The position numbers were made by a program, and so were the translations under genes. Of a stretch of 27,008 nt of DNA, positions 1-6,095 are shown one piece after another. Below the pieces are notes generated by a model that saw only the letters and a list, made by a program, of their open reading frames with translations, was not told the DNA's origin and ran no database searches. This DNA comes from an uncultured Candidatus Melainabacteria bacterium. Its GTDB lineage: Bacteria; Cyanobacteriota; Vampirovibrionia; Gastranaerophilales; Gastranaerophilaceae. Numbering within the stretch: the first letter of the stretch is position 1; each line of letters opens with the position of its first letter. The DNA lies in assembly GCA_934717745.1 (NCBI GenBank), contig CAKUZB010000016.1:1-27008 (forward strand). The letters are read 5' to 3'.

Positions 1-198
1 ATGTCTGCAACAATAAAATTATTAACAGAAGCCACAGGCTGTGTTTTTACGATGACAAAATATTGGGACAGAGAACTTATAAAACGATACATAAAACGTG
101 TTTATGACGGTACAAAGCGTTCAAGAATGAATTTATGTATATTGTGCAAAGTCAACGAAAACTATATACATAAAATTTGCAGTGAAAAGGGAAAATAA
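1..198 (+). CDS. Probable Mor/C-family middle transcription activator (C-terminal part)
   Basis: The 65-residue reading frame begins at the window edge, so the ATG at position 1 may be internal to a longer gene. It shows a GCVFTM segment followed by a helical stretch starting WDRELIKRYIKRVYDG and a second helix-turn-helix-like stretch (KVNENYIHKI). This pattern, a G-x-x-(Y/F) beta strand then an R...(Y/F)(D/N)G helix and an LA..Y.V-like DNA-binding helix, resembles the C-terminal half of Mor/C activators of Mu-like phages, which bind inverted repeats next to middle and late promoters. Its position just before the late genes fits that role. It converges on the XRE gene with 4 bases between stop codons. 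The match is by pattern only and the dimerisation domain lies outside the window or is missing. Confidence 0.45.
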   Translation: MSATIKLLTEATGCVFTMTKYWDRELIKRYIKRVYDGTKRSRMNLCILCKVNENYIHKICSEKGK

Positions 199-202
199 AA
201 TA

Positions 203-481
203 CTATTTTAAATCAGATAGAGAAAATTTATCCCCTAATTTATCTTGTACTTCTTTAATGAGTTTATCCAAAGGCATATCTAAACCTTCAGCAACTTTCC
301 ATATTGTTGAGAATCTAAAATCTTTTAAACCGAGTTCTAATTCTCTCCAAGTTGCCTTTGGAACACCGGCTTCAGCAGAAATTTTATACATAGTTTTATT
401 TTGTTCTTCTCTATGCCTTTTTATTATTTCTCCGATAGCCTTAACAAGTTTTGCAGTCTTATTTTGAGAGTTATCTTGCAT
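203..481 (-). CDS. XRE/Cro-family helix-turn-helix transcriptional regulator
   Basis: This 92-residue protein carries an HTH_3 domain at about residues 12-70, with a recognisable MYKISAEAGVPKATWRELELG recognition segment in which an alanine-rich turn and a T-W-R-E-L-E recognition helix are followed by the typical LD(M)PLDKL helix. Such proteins bind palindromic operators as dimers and often repress their own gene. The start ATG at 479-481 has no clear Shine-Dalgarno sequence ahead of it. A near-perfect 30-bp palindrome lies 26 bp upstream of the start codon and its TAATTACA core recurs at 481-488 over the start. The gene is divergent from the repeat-protein gene at 618, so it may control that gene as well as itself. 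It could be a secondary prophage repressor or a regulator of the accessory genes; it is not in the usual position for the main Mu repressor. Confidence 0.85.
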   Translation of the reverse strand: MQDNSQNKTAKLVKAIGEIIKRHREEQNKTMYKISAEAGVPKATWRELELGLKDFRFSTIWKVAEGLDMPLDKLIKEVQDKLGDKFSLSDLK

Positions 482-507
482 AATTACAATTTTAATGATA
501 AATTCAA

Positions 508-537
508 TTTAATAGACTGTAATTACAGCCTATTAAA
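508..537. promoter_or_regulatory. 30-bp palindrome, probable operator for the XRE regulator
   Basis: The core CTGTAATTACAG is a perfect 12-bp palindrome (517-528). Outside it, one mismatched pair (A516 and C529) is followed by TTTAATAG on the left and CTATTAAA on the right, so 14 of 15 base pairs are symmetric. It lies in the 136-bp gap between the divergent XRE gene and the secreted repeat-protein gene. The absence of a real loop and of a U-run favours a DNA operator over a transcription terminator. A partial copy of the core, TAATTACA, is at 481-488, 39 bp away. Assignment to the XRE protein is inference from position. Confidence 0.65.
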
Positions 538-617
538 ACAGTAAGTCCATATTTGACGTGATTAAAATTTATAATACTTTTTGAATACTGAAATACATAA
601 GTATAAGAAAGGTAAAA

Positions 618-944
618 ATGAAAATTAAGATTATAGCAATTCTCTGTTTTTTAGCATTAACCATTCCTGCTCATGCAGAACATATTAGAAATGATGGAAT
701 GGGTGGCTTTTATACTGACAATGGACATGTTCGCTCTGATGGATTTGGCGGTTACTATACAAATGACGACCATGTCAGGTCAGACGGCTTAGGTGGTTAC
801 TACACTAAAAATGGACATATCCGTAGTGATGGTATGGGAGGTTTTTATACAGACAATGACCATATTAGGTCAGACGGAATGGGTGGATATTATACAAATG
901 AAGGTCATATAAGATCTGATGGAATGGGTGGCTTTTATAAATAA
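618..944 (+). CDS. Secreted protein made of six 15-residue Gly/Tyr repeats
   Basis: The 108-residue product starts with a typical signal peptide (MKIKI, hydrophobic AILCFLALTI core, cleavage after PAHA at residue 20), so it is probably exported. The whole mature protein is then a tandem repeat of a 15-residue unit, consensus HIRSDGMGGFYTDNG, five full copies and one 12-residue final copy ending in Lys. Each unit has the invariant (I/V)R-x-DG-x-GG-(F/Y)Y pattern. A Shine-Dalgarno AGAAAGG lies before the ATG. Its stop overlaps the start of the next gene (TAATG), so the two are translated together and probably act together. I do not recognise an enzymatic function. Extended Gly/Tyr/Asp repeats suggest a surface, adhesive or metal-binding role, but nothing in the sequence decides between these. 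It looks like a lysogenic-conversion (moron) gene. Confidence 0.8.
   Translation: MKIKIIAILCFLALTIPAHAEHIRNDGMGGFYTDNGHVRSDGFGGYYTNDDHVRSDGLGGYYTKNGHIRSDGMGGFYTDNDHIRSDGMGGYYTNEGHIRSDGMGGFYK
681..941 (+). repeat. Coding tandem repeat, 45-bp unit, about 5.8 copies
   Basis: Units begin at 681, 726, 771, 816, 861 and 906, the last being 36 bp. Every unit encodes H-(I/V)-R-(S/N)-DG-(M/F/L)-GG-(F/Y)-Y. Third-codon positions vary between units (for example cgt, agg, aga and cgc for the Arg), so the repeat is conserved at protein level and is not a recent DNA duplication. Confidence 0.95.
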
Positions 945-1420
945 TGAAAAATTTTTATTGTATTATTTTTGCTATATTCCTTATTTTTTTTATTACACAA
1001 AGTGTTGTTGCAGTTGAGTACAGATATGCTAAAAATGGTTTCAAATATGCATACCATGCACATAGCGAATCTTCATATCAACATGCTTGGTGTTCCGCTC
1101 ATAAAGGTATTGAGGAATATGAAAACAAAGATAAAACAAGAGTTGATTGTTTGACCTCTTGTCACGCTGTCGAATTTGATTTTGCTAATAAATGGGCGGA
1201 ATCTATCGGACAAGCATTACATTACCAATATATGACAGGTAAAAAAGCAATGGTTGTATTAATTCTTGAAGACCCTAAAACTGAAATGGTTTATTTTAAT
1301 AGAGTAAAAAAATTAGGACAAATTCATGGTATTGATGTTGAATATATAACACCTGAAATATTACACATAAAAGACGGCAAATGTCCTTATTTAGATTGTA
1401 AATGCAATAAGAAAAAATGA
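944..1420 (+). CDS. Exported PD-(D/E)XK-nuclease-like protein, Cys-rich
   Basis: The 158-residue product opens with a long hydrophobic signal sequence (residues about 5-23, ending SVVA). The mature part contains WC-x-x-x-KG, then a TRVDC segment, then VEFDFANKWAESIGQALHY, and a strand VVLILEDP. The order Asp (RVDC), Glu/Asp (VEFDF) and Lys-Trp with GQALHY is the pattern of a restriction-endonuclease-like fold family of small proteins that carry an (A/V)(I/V)EFDFA..KW.E.(I/L)GQ(A/S)L.Y signature. Their usual annotation is 'hypothetical' or PD-(D/E)XK-like, and no substrate is known to me. The canonical E-x-K lysine is displaced, so catalysis is uncertain. Eight cysteines after the signal peptide fit an oxidising, extracytoplasmic location. 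The gene is translationally coupled (TAATG) to the secreted repeat protein and converges on the repeat lipoprotein with a 3-base gap. Confidence 0.6.
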   Translation: MKNFYCIIFAIFLIFFITQSVVAVEYRYAKNGFKYAYHAHSESSYQHAWCSAHKGIEEYENKDKTRVDCLTSCHAVEFDFANKWAESIGQALHYQYMTGKKAMVVLILEDPKTEMVYFNRVKKLGQIHGIDVEYITPEILHIKDGKCPYLDCKCNKKK

Positions 1421-1423
1421 GAT

Positions 1424-1843
1424 TTATCTGTAACTACCGACTTTTCTGCCGTATTTGTCGTAATGAGTAGTTCTGCCACTTGAGTCTGTTTTGAATGTTC
1501 CGATTTTAGAACCGTATTTGTCATACTGTGTTGTTACACCGTTTGAATTTGTTTTAAAACTTCCTGTTTTAGCTCCATATTTATCATAAGAATTGTATCC
1601 GGAAGATGTTTTTCGATAGCTTCCGGTTTTTGAGCCATATTTGTCGTATGAATTATATCCATTTGAGGTTTTTCTATATGAACCTGTTTTGCTGCCATAT
1701 TTGTCATATTGATTTATTGTTGAACCGTTAGTTCTGAAAGAGCCTGTCTTTGAACCATATTGGTCATAAGAATTTGTAGTTGTAGCAAAACAACATCCTG
1801 CAAAAATAAAAAACACAAATAAAAACAATAATATTTTTCTCAT
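1424..1843 (-). CDS. Probable lipoprotein made of six YDKYGSKTGSYR repeats
   Basis: The 139-residue product has a lipoprotein-like signal peptide: MRKI, a hydrophobic Phe/Leu-rich core and FAGC with Cys at residue 17, although the -3 residue is Phe rather than the preferred Leu. From residue 26 to the end it is a tandem array of 20-21-residue units, each starting YD(K/Q)YG(S/A/R)K(T/I/V)G(S/T)(F/Y)(R/K) followed by a Ser/Asn/Thr-rich linker. A good Shine-Dalgarno (AAGGAG) precedes the ATG. It converges on the nuclease-like gene with a 3-base gap. It has the same design as the 618-944 gene (signal plus nothing but aromatic/Gly repeats) but an unrelated repeat. It is not an RHS/YD-repeat toxin: the units are too short and there is no toxin domain. 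The function is unknown; envelope attachment and a surface role are inference. Confidence 0.75.
   Translation of the reverse strand: MRKILLFLFVFFIFAGCCFATTTNSYDQYGSKTGSFRTNGSTINQYDKYGSKTGSYRKTSNGYNSYDKYGSKTGSYRKTSSGYNSYDKYGAKTGSFKTNSNGVTTQYDKYGSKIGTFKTDSSGRTTHYDKYGRKVGSYR
1427..1768 (-). repeat. Coding tandem repeat, 60-63-bp unit, about 5.6 copies
   Basis: Six in-phase units encode YD(K/Q)YG-x-K-x-G-x-(F/Y)-(R/K). The two middle units are almost identical over 20 residues (TSNGYNS against TSSGYNS linkers), suggesting the most recent duplication. The outer units differ in their linkers. Confidence 0.9.
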
Positions 1844-1890
1844 TATATTTACTCCTTACTGTTATAACGATTTTTTATAATTTTAAAGAA

Positions 1891-2145
1891 TTGCTGAAAG
1901 AATTAAAACGAATTGAAAATATTATTATAACGATAGGCGAATTAGATGATTCTTCTTTTACTTTTAGATATCTTACAGATAAAGAAGGGGAGTATATTTT
2001 TTCAAATAATGAAATGATTAATATTGAAAATATTGCAGACAAGGTGCAAGATGTTAAGACATTTTTTGAGCATCTTAAATGTGGATTTGATATGCTAGAA
2101 GAAGTAAGGCAGATTTACCTTAAAGATATCGGACAGGTATACTAA
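1891..2145 (+). CDS. Small hypothetical protein, possible 5'-truncated remnant
   Basis: The 84-codon frame has no ATG; the most upstream usable codon is TTG at 1891, without a convincing Shine-Dalgarno sequence. The frame stays open further upstream into the promoter region of the divergent lipoprotein gene. The content (SSFTFRYLTDKEG, then INIENIADKVQDVKTFFEHL) looks like the C-terminal end of larger proteins that have an F(R/S)YP-x-DK-x-G segment followed by an I(N/D)-x-x-N-(I/L) helix. I cannot name the family. Its stop overlaps the last codons of the oppositely oriented Mu G-like gene by 4 bases. Either a short real gene with a TTG start or the surviving tail of a gene cut by the accessory-gene insertions. 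Confidence 0.35.
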   Translation: MLKELKRIENIIITIGELDDSSFTFRYLTDKEGEYIFSNNEMINIENIADKVQDVKTFFEHLKCGFDMLEEVRQIYLKDIGQVY

Positions 2146-2591
2146 TTTTCTAAATACCTTTTAGTCTGCTCAAGAATTTCTTCAAAATTATCATCATTTA
2201 ATTTCAAATACGGTCTTGCAGGGATTGTAACTTTTTTGTTTTTACCGGCTTGACCTCCGAGTTGATGGATTGCAGCATAAACCTTATTTGACCCAATAAT
2301 GGCTGATTCATTATCATATTGTGTTGTAATAGACATTGCTAACTGACCTGAAACTTGAAGAATTTGTCCGGGATAATGTCCTGTTTTTCTTCTTGCAGTT
2401 TTCGTTTTTTCTGATAAATCTTTCCACTTTGGGCGACCTTCTTCTTTAAAGTTCTCTTCGGTAGAATCTGCCATAATTCCTGCGATATTTTTCATCAACG
2501 GTCGAAGGTTTGATGCTTTTTTAGCAACTTCAAGCAATGCTTCTTCAACAGCTTTGTTATCTAGTTTAATCTCTATTGGTTTATCCGGCAT
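2142..2591 (-). CDS. G: Mu G-like virion morphogenesis protein (gp31 family)
   Basis: The product is about 149 residues from MPDKPIEIK. The features are typical of the phage virion morphogenesis/tail completion family (Mu G, P2 S type): an N-terminal helix, GRPKWKDLSEKTKTARRKTGHYPGQ, then LQVSGQLAMSIT, YAAIHQLGGQAG and the C-terminal ARPYLKL. These proteins act at head completion and head-tail joining. The start at 2591 is preferred over a longer frame because AAGGA lies 8 bases ahead of it. It overlaps the end of the Dam gene by 11 bases. It is the last gene of the leftward operon. In Mu, G directly follows F; here a Dam methylase gene separates them. Confidence 0.85.
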   Translation of the reverse strand: MPDKPIEIKLDNKAVEEALLEVAKKASNLRPLMKNIAGIMADSTEENFKEEGRPKWKDLSEKTKTARRKTGHYPGQILQVSGQLAMSITTQYDNESAIIGSNKVYAAIHQLGGQAGKNKKVTIPARPYLKLNDDNFEEILEQTKRYLEN

Positions 2592-3393
2592 GATGAAGTT
2601 CCTTAATAGGATAATTAGCAATTAAAAGCTCTTTATATGTTTTATTTTGCCTATCAGCACCCTGACGATTATTAATGCCGTTTTGCCTTTCAACTTCTAT
2701 CATTTCAAAGCCTTTGTATAATTCTCTTACTTTTGGAGAATCATCATAAGAAAGAAGAAAACGACCTTCAATATTTTTCAATGTATCTCTTAATCGTTCG
2801 TGGTCAAAACCTTCTGTTGTTGTTACATCGTAGCCACAACCCGAAGTGTATGGTGGGTCACAATAGAAAAATGCATCTTTATGGTCATACTGTTTGATTA
2901 ACTTTTCAAAGTCACGATTTTCAATCATAACTTTATCAAGTCGTTTATGAATTGCATCAATTTTATCCATAACATTTGCTTGAGACTTACAAGCCCCACC
3001 AGTAGATTTTTTAACAGTTCCAAAGGTTCCGCCTTTACCACCAAAAGAGCGAGTGATGATAAAATAGAACTGCACAGCTTTTTGTATATCTGTAATAAAA
3101 GTACCATTCATAAACTGAAAGAACATTTCTCTTGAACCTAATAAATACTTGTATTCTTCCTTAAAAGCATTCGGATGATATTTTACAATTCTGAAAAGGT
3201 TTACAAGACGGCTGTCGAGGTCGTTATAGATTTCTAAATCAGCCCATTTGTCTTTGTAAAATAGAATCCAACCGCCACCACCAAATGGCTCAATATATGA
3301 AATAATGTCTTTTGGAATAAGCGGTTCAATGGTTTTTCTTAATAATCTTTTACCACCAACCCAGTTAATTAAACTTTTTTTGTCAATCGTCAT
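2581..3393 (-). CDS. D12-class adenine-specific DNA methyltransferase (Dam-like)
   Basis: The 270-residue protein has the D12-class alpha-type layout: INWVGGKR at residues 9-16 (DNA-binding lysine/glycine segment), the SAM-binding motif YIEPFGGGG at 33-41 and the catalytic DPPY at 179-182. These enzymes transfer methyl from SAM to N6 of adenine; Dam relatives act at GATC, but the target here cannot be read from the sequence. A strong AAAGGAG precedes the ATG and a 33-base gap separates it from the upstream Mu F-like gene. It lies between the F-like and G-like head genes, so it is expressed with virion genes rather than with a nuclease. No cognate restriction enzyme is present, which points to anti-restriction or self-marking. 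Confidence 0.9.
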   Translation of the reverse strand: MTIDKKSLINWVGGKRLLRKTIEPLIPKDIISYIEPFGGGGWILFYKDKWADLEIYNDLDSRLVNLFRIVKYHPNAFKEEYKYLLGSREMFFQFMNGTFITDIQKAVQFYFIITRSFGGKGGTFGTVKKSTGGACKSQANVMDKIDAIHKRLDKVMIENRDFEKLIKQYDHKDAFFYCDPPYTSGCGYDVTTTEGFDHERLRDTLKNIEGRFLLSYDDSPKVRELYKGFEMIEVERQNGINNRQGADRQNKTYKELLIANYPIKELHHAG

Positions 3394-3426
3394 TTTATGC
3401 TCCTTTAAATCTTCTTTAAATACCTT

Positions 3427-4176
3427 TTAAAAATCAGCGGCGGGGTTATAGCTCCATCCAACATCAGGTGCAATTTTCTTTCCTGTTAATGGGTCTGTAT
3501 AAACTGTAACCGGTTTATATTCCCCTGATTTTTTAGAAACGAGTCTTTCTTCTTCTGATAGTCTGTTATTAGATGAATCAACAATTAAATTATGTTTTTT
3601 AACATAGCTATCAGATAATGCTCTAACCCTGCAACGACATCTCCAACCATTAGGTGGATAAAATGCTGTCCAAAAGGCATCATCGCAAGGGAATACTAAA
3701 TCGTGTAATTGTGCGTGTTCCGGTCTTGTATTTGCATCTAAAACAGCAACATATTGCCAGTACGGTCTATTTTCTTTGTTTTCGATTTGAGTTTTGTATC
3801 TTCCGGTTTGGTATGCAGTTTGCATATTTACGGAGTAAATTGTTTTTAATCGGTACATTGAGCCGAGCTGAACTTTTTCGGCATTACCTTTTGAATCAAC
3901 AATAATTTGTTCGCCCCACCAACCTTTCTTTTGGAGTGTTGGTTTAAGTTCTTTTGAAAACTCTTTAAAAGTTTTGCCTTCTGAAAGTGCTTTATCTAAA
4001 GCTGAACGAATATCTTTTAAGATATCTTCACGCATAACTTTAGCGACCGTAAACGATTTTTTATGTGCATCTTGCCAAAGTTCGTACCAATCCCAACTAA
4101 ATTTGTTGTTTTTGTTTTTAAAATATTTTATTGCAAGACTTGGAGCAAGTTTAAACAGACCTTTAAGTTGTACCAT
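3427..4176 (-). CDS. F: Mu F-like head morphogenesis protein (minor head protein)
   Basis: The 249-residue product from MVQLKGLFK has the Mu F domain (PF04233 type) in its central and C-terminal part: YRLKTIYSVNMQTAYQTGRYK, YWQYVAVLDANTRPEHAQLHDLVFP, then the hallmark YPPNGWRCRCRVRALS with its paired cysteines. These minor proteins sit at the portal vertex and are needed for head assembly and DNA ejection. The start at 4176 is chosen because it overlaps the stop of the upstream gene as TAATG and has GGAGTG ahead of it; a longer frame to 4215 lacks such support. It is shorter than Mu F and consists mostly of the conserved domain. Two modification-type genes separate it from the portal gene, its usual neighbour. 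Confidence 0.9.
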   Translation of the reverse strand: MVQLKGLFKLAPSLAIKYFKNKNNKFSWDWYELWQDAHKKSFTVAKVMREDILKDIRSALDKALSEGKTFKEFSKELKPTLQKKGWWGEQIIVDSKGNAEKVQLGSMYRLKTIYSVNMQTAYQTGRYKTQIENKENRPYWQYVAVLDANTRPEHAQLHDLVFPCDDAFWTAFYPPNGWRCRCRVRALSDSYVKKHNLIVDSSNNRLSEEERLVSKKSGEYKPVTVYTDPLTGKKIAPDVGWSYNPAADF

Positions 4177-5123
4177 TAATATTTCACTCCTAAAAAATCG
4201 AGGACTTTTCCACAACCAAGTTGGTTGATACAGTAATCGTGCAATTTTGGATGAGTTTCACGCATTAACTCAAACTTATTGGGGGATTTTTCCGTATGGA
4301 CACCGAACATACAAAACATACAGCCTGTGCGTTTTGCTCCTGTTGTATAGAATTTGCCTTTTTTATCTTGCAAAATCTCACCATATACAGAACAATACGG
4401 CAAATTATTTTCCTTTATATATTGAAGAATATCTTGCTCTGTCCAAAATCCAAGCGGAGTTGAGGCAGGGCGTTTTGTATCAAAAGAGTTACAACCTTTT
4501 TTCAAATATTCTTGTTTTCTTAAGTTGCTTTCTGCCGCCATTGTTGCAATAAAGGGTTTACGACCTGTTTCTTTTTCATATCTATATGACGATTTTTTCT
4601 TCATCACATTGCAACATTGAGAAGATATTTTTATATCCGAATCCCTCAATGGTATCCACTTTGAGAGGTCGTAACGTGAGCCGTATTTTTTCACGTAGTC
4701 ACTATTTGAGTTAAACTTCTTTTTTGTATAGCCGTTAGGGTTTCTTCGGCTTTCTTCGATTGTTTTTGCAACTTCTTTACTTATAACCGGATAACCATAT
4801 TGTTCCAATACTTCTTTAAATGTGATTTTAGGTCTTATTGTAATTGTGTTTGCAATTTGTTTAACAAATTTTCTAACTTCGGGATATTCAAGTCCAGTGT
4901 CGACAAAAACAGCAGGTACTTCGGGATAGAGTGAACGCACGAGATGTAATAATACGGTAGAATCTTTTCCGCCTGAAAAAGAGACATAGACTTGTCCGTC
5001 AAAATGTTCGTAAAATTGCTTAATTCTGTTTTTGGAGAGTTCGACTTTCAGATGAAGTGGTAAACTCTGTCGCTGTTTAAGAAAATTTCTTTTCATAGCT
5101 GCTTCTTCAGGGGTAAATGTCAT
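4176..5123 (-). CDS. PAPS-reductase-family PP-loop protein with CC...CxxC Fe-S signature
   Basis: The 315-residue protein has the PP-loop SGGKDS at residues 50-55 (adenylyl/phosphate binding), AVFVDTGLEYPEV at 71-83, Cys170-Cys171, ESNLR at 198-202 and Cys268-x-x-Cys271. A CC pair followed about 95 residues later by CxxC is the signature that binds a [4Fe-4S] cluster in assimilatory APS reductases; DndC-type DNA phosphorothioation proteins are PP-loop Fe-S relatives. Phage and prophage members of this family are common but their reaction is not settled. The gene is between an SPPY methyltransferase (the stop of that gene adjoins this start) and the F gene (TAATG overlap), so it is translated with head and DNA-modification genes. 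A role in sulfur chemistry on DNA or tRNA is inference; no other dnd gene is visible in the window. Confidence 0.85.
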   Translation of the reverse strand: MTFTPEEAAMKRNFLKQRQSLPLHLKVELSKNRIKQFYEHFDGQVYVSFSGGKDSTVLLHLVRSLYPEVPAVFVDTGLEYPEVRKFVKQIANTITIRPKITFKEVLEQYGYPVISKEVAKTIEESRRNPNGYTKKKFNSNSDYVKKYGSRYDLSKWIPLRDSDIKISSQCCNVMKKKSSYRYEKETGRKPFIATMAAESNLRKQEYLKKGCNSFDTKRPASTPLGFWTEQDILQYIKENNLPYCSVYGEILQDKKGKFYTTGAKRTGCMFCMFGVHTEKSPNKFELMRETHPKLHDYCINQLGCGKVLDFLGVKY

Positions 5124-6095
5124 TTATATTCCTTCTTTGATTCGATTATTTGCCAGTTGTATATATTTGGGGTTTAATTCAATTCCAATGTAGTTACAAT
5201 TGAGTTTTTGTGCTACTACGGCAGTTGTTCCACTTCCTATAAAAGGGTCTAAAACAATTCCGTTTATAGGACAGCCGGCTTTAATAGGTACTTCGACCAG
5301 TTCTTTGGGGAATGTCGCAAAATGTGCTCCATGATAACCTTTTGTAGCTATTTGCCAAACCGCACGTTTGTTTTTACCTTTTATTATTCCGTTTAGAATT
5401 CTTTGTTGCAGTTTTTCAAAGTTTTCTTTATTTAAACCTTTGTATGCTGCTCCTTTATTCAACCCACAGCCCGTTTTACAACGCACGAGGGTAGTTGATT
5501 TAAAAGGCTCTATTTGTTGATTAAAATAATATTTTTTCTTTTTAGAGAAGAAAAACAGATATTCAAAATCGACAGTAAATCTATCTTTTGCACTTGATGG
5601 TGTTGCATTTGGTTTTTGCCAAATAATAACATTTCTGACTGTCCACCCTCTATTCATCATTTCTATGGCAAAGCGGAATGGGAGCAATAACAAACTTTTT
5701 GAATATTTTCCTCGTGTATGAGCAGTTTTTTGTAGATGTTCAACACTTTTCAAAAATGAAGTTTCGCCTTTGGTTTTTATTCCGTATGATGAATTTAGAG
5801 AGCAACCACCATAAGTGTCACCTAAATTTACCCAACAAGTTCCATCATCTTTTAGTACACGTTTAACTTCATCAAAAATATCACATAAATGATTAATGTA
5901 TTGATTAAAATCGGGTTCTGTACCGAGTTCGCCCTCCCAACCGTCAGACCATTTTACAGGATTAGTTTTGTAATCTCTTAATCCCCAATAGGGTGGCGAG
6001 GTTATGCACATATTTATTGATTCGTCTTCAAATGTTTTTAAAACTTCCAGAGCGTGTCCTGAATATATTTTATTAACCTCAATCATCCAAACCAT
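5124..6095 (-). CDS. Site-specific DNA methyltransferase, SPPY beta class (N4-C or N6-A)
   Basis: The 323-residue protein has catalytic motif IV first, TSPPYWGLRDY at residues 32-42, and the SAM-binding motif LDPFIGSGTTAVVAQ near 282-296, giving the beta-class order. SPPYWGLRDY is common in N4-cytosine and some N6-adenine enzymes; the target sequence and base cannot be told. The start at 6095 (MVWMIEV) is favoured by AAGGA 7 bases upstream; the second ATG at 6086 is possible. It overlaps the portal gene by 17 bases and is followed at once by the PAPS-reductase-like gene. No partner restriction endonuclease is seen, as expected for a phage solitary methylase. Confidence 0.85.
   Translation of the reverse strand: MVWMIEVNKIYSGHALEVLKTFEDESINMCITSPPYWGLRDYKTNPVKWSDGWEGELGTEPDFNQYINHLCDIFDEVKRVLKDDGTCWVNLGDTYGGCSLNSSYGIKTKGETSFLKSVEHLQKTAHTRGKYSKSLLLLPFRFAIEMMNRGWTVRNVIIWQKPNATPSSAKDRFTVDFEYLFFFSKKKKYYFNQQIEPFKSTTLVRCKTGCGLNKGAAYKGLNKENFEKLQQRILNGIIKGKNKRAVWQIATKGYHGAHFATFPKELVEVPIKAGCPINGIVLDPFIGSGTTAVVAQKLNCNYIGIELNPKYIQLANNRIKEGI

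Noticed and set aside
553..575. TTGACG (553-558) and TATAAT (570-575) as a promoter for the secreted repeat gene
   Set aside because: The spacer is only 11 bp, far from the required 16-18; the two cannot form one sigma-70 promoter, though TATAAT alone could still be used.
681..941. Possible CRISPR or other DNA-level repeat array
   Set aside because: The 45-bp units are contiguous coding repeats without spacers and vary at synonymous positions.
1424..1843. YD-repeat (RHS) toxin
   Set aside because: Units are 20-21 residues of a different pattern, the protein is short and there is no core or toxin domain.
4177..4215. Longer N-terminus for the Mu F-like gene
   Set aside because: The extra codons lie inside the preceding gene without a ribosome-binding site; the TAATG-coupled start at 4176 is better.
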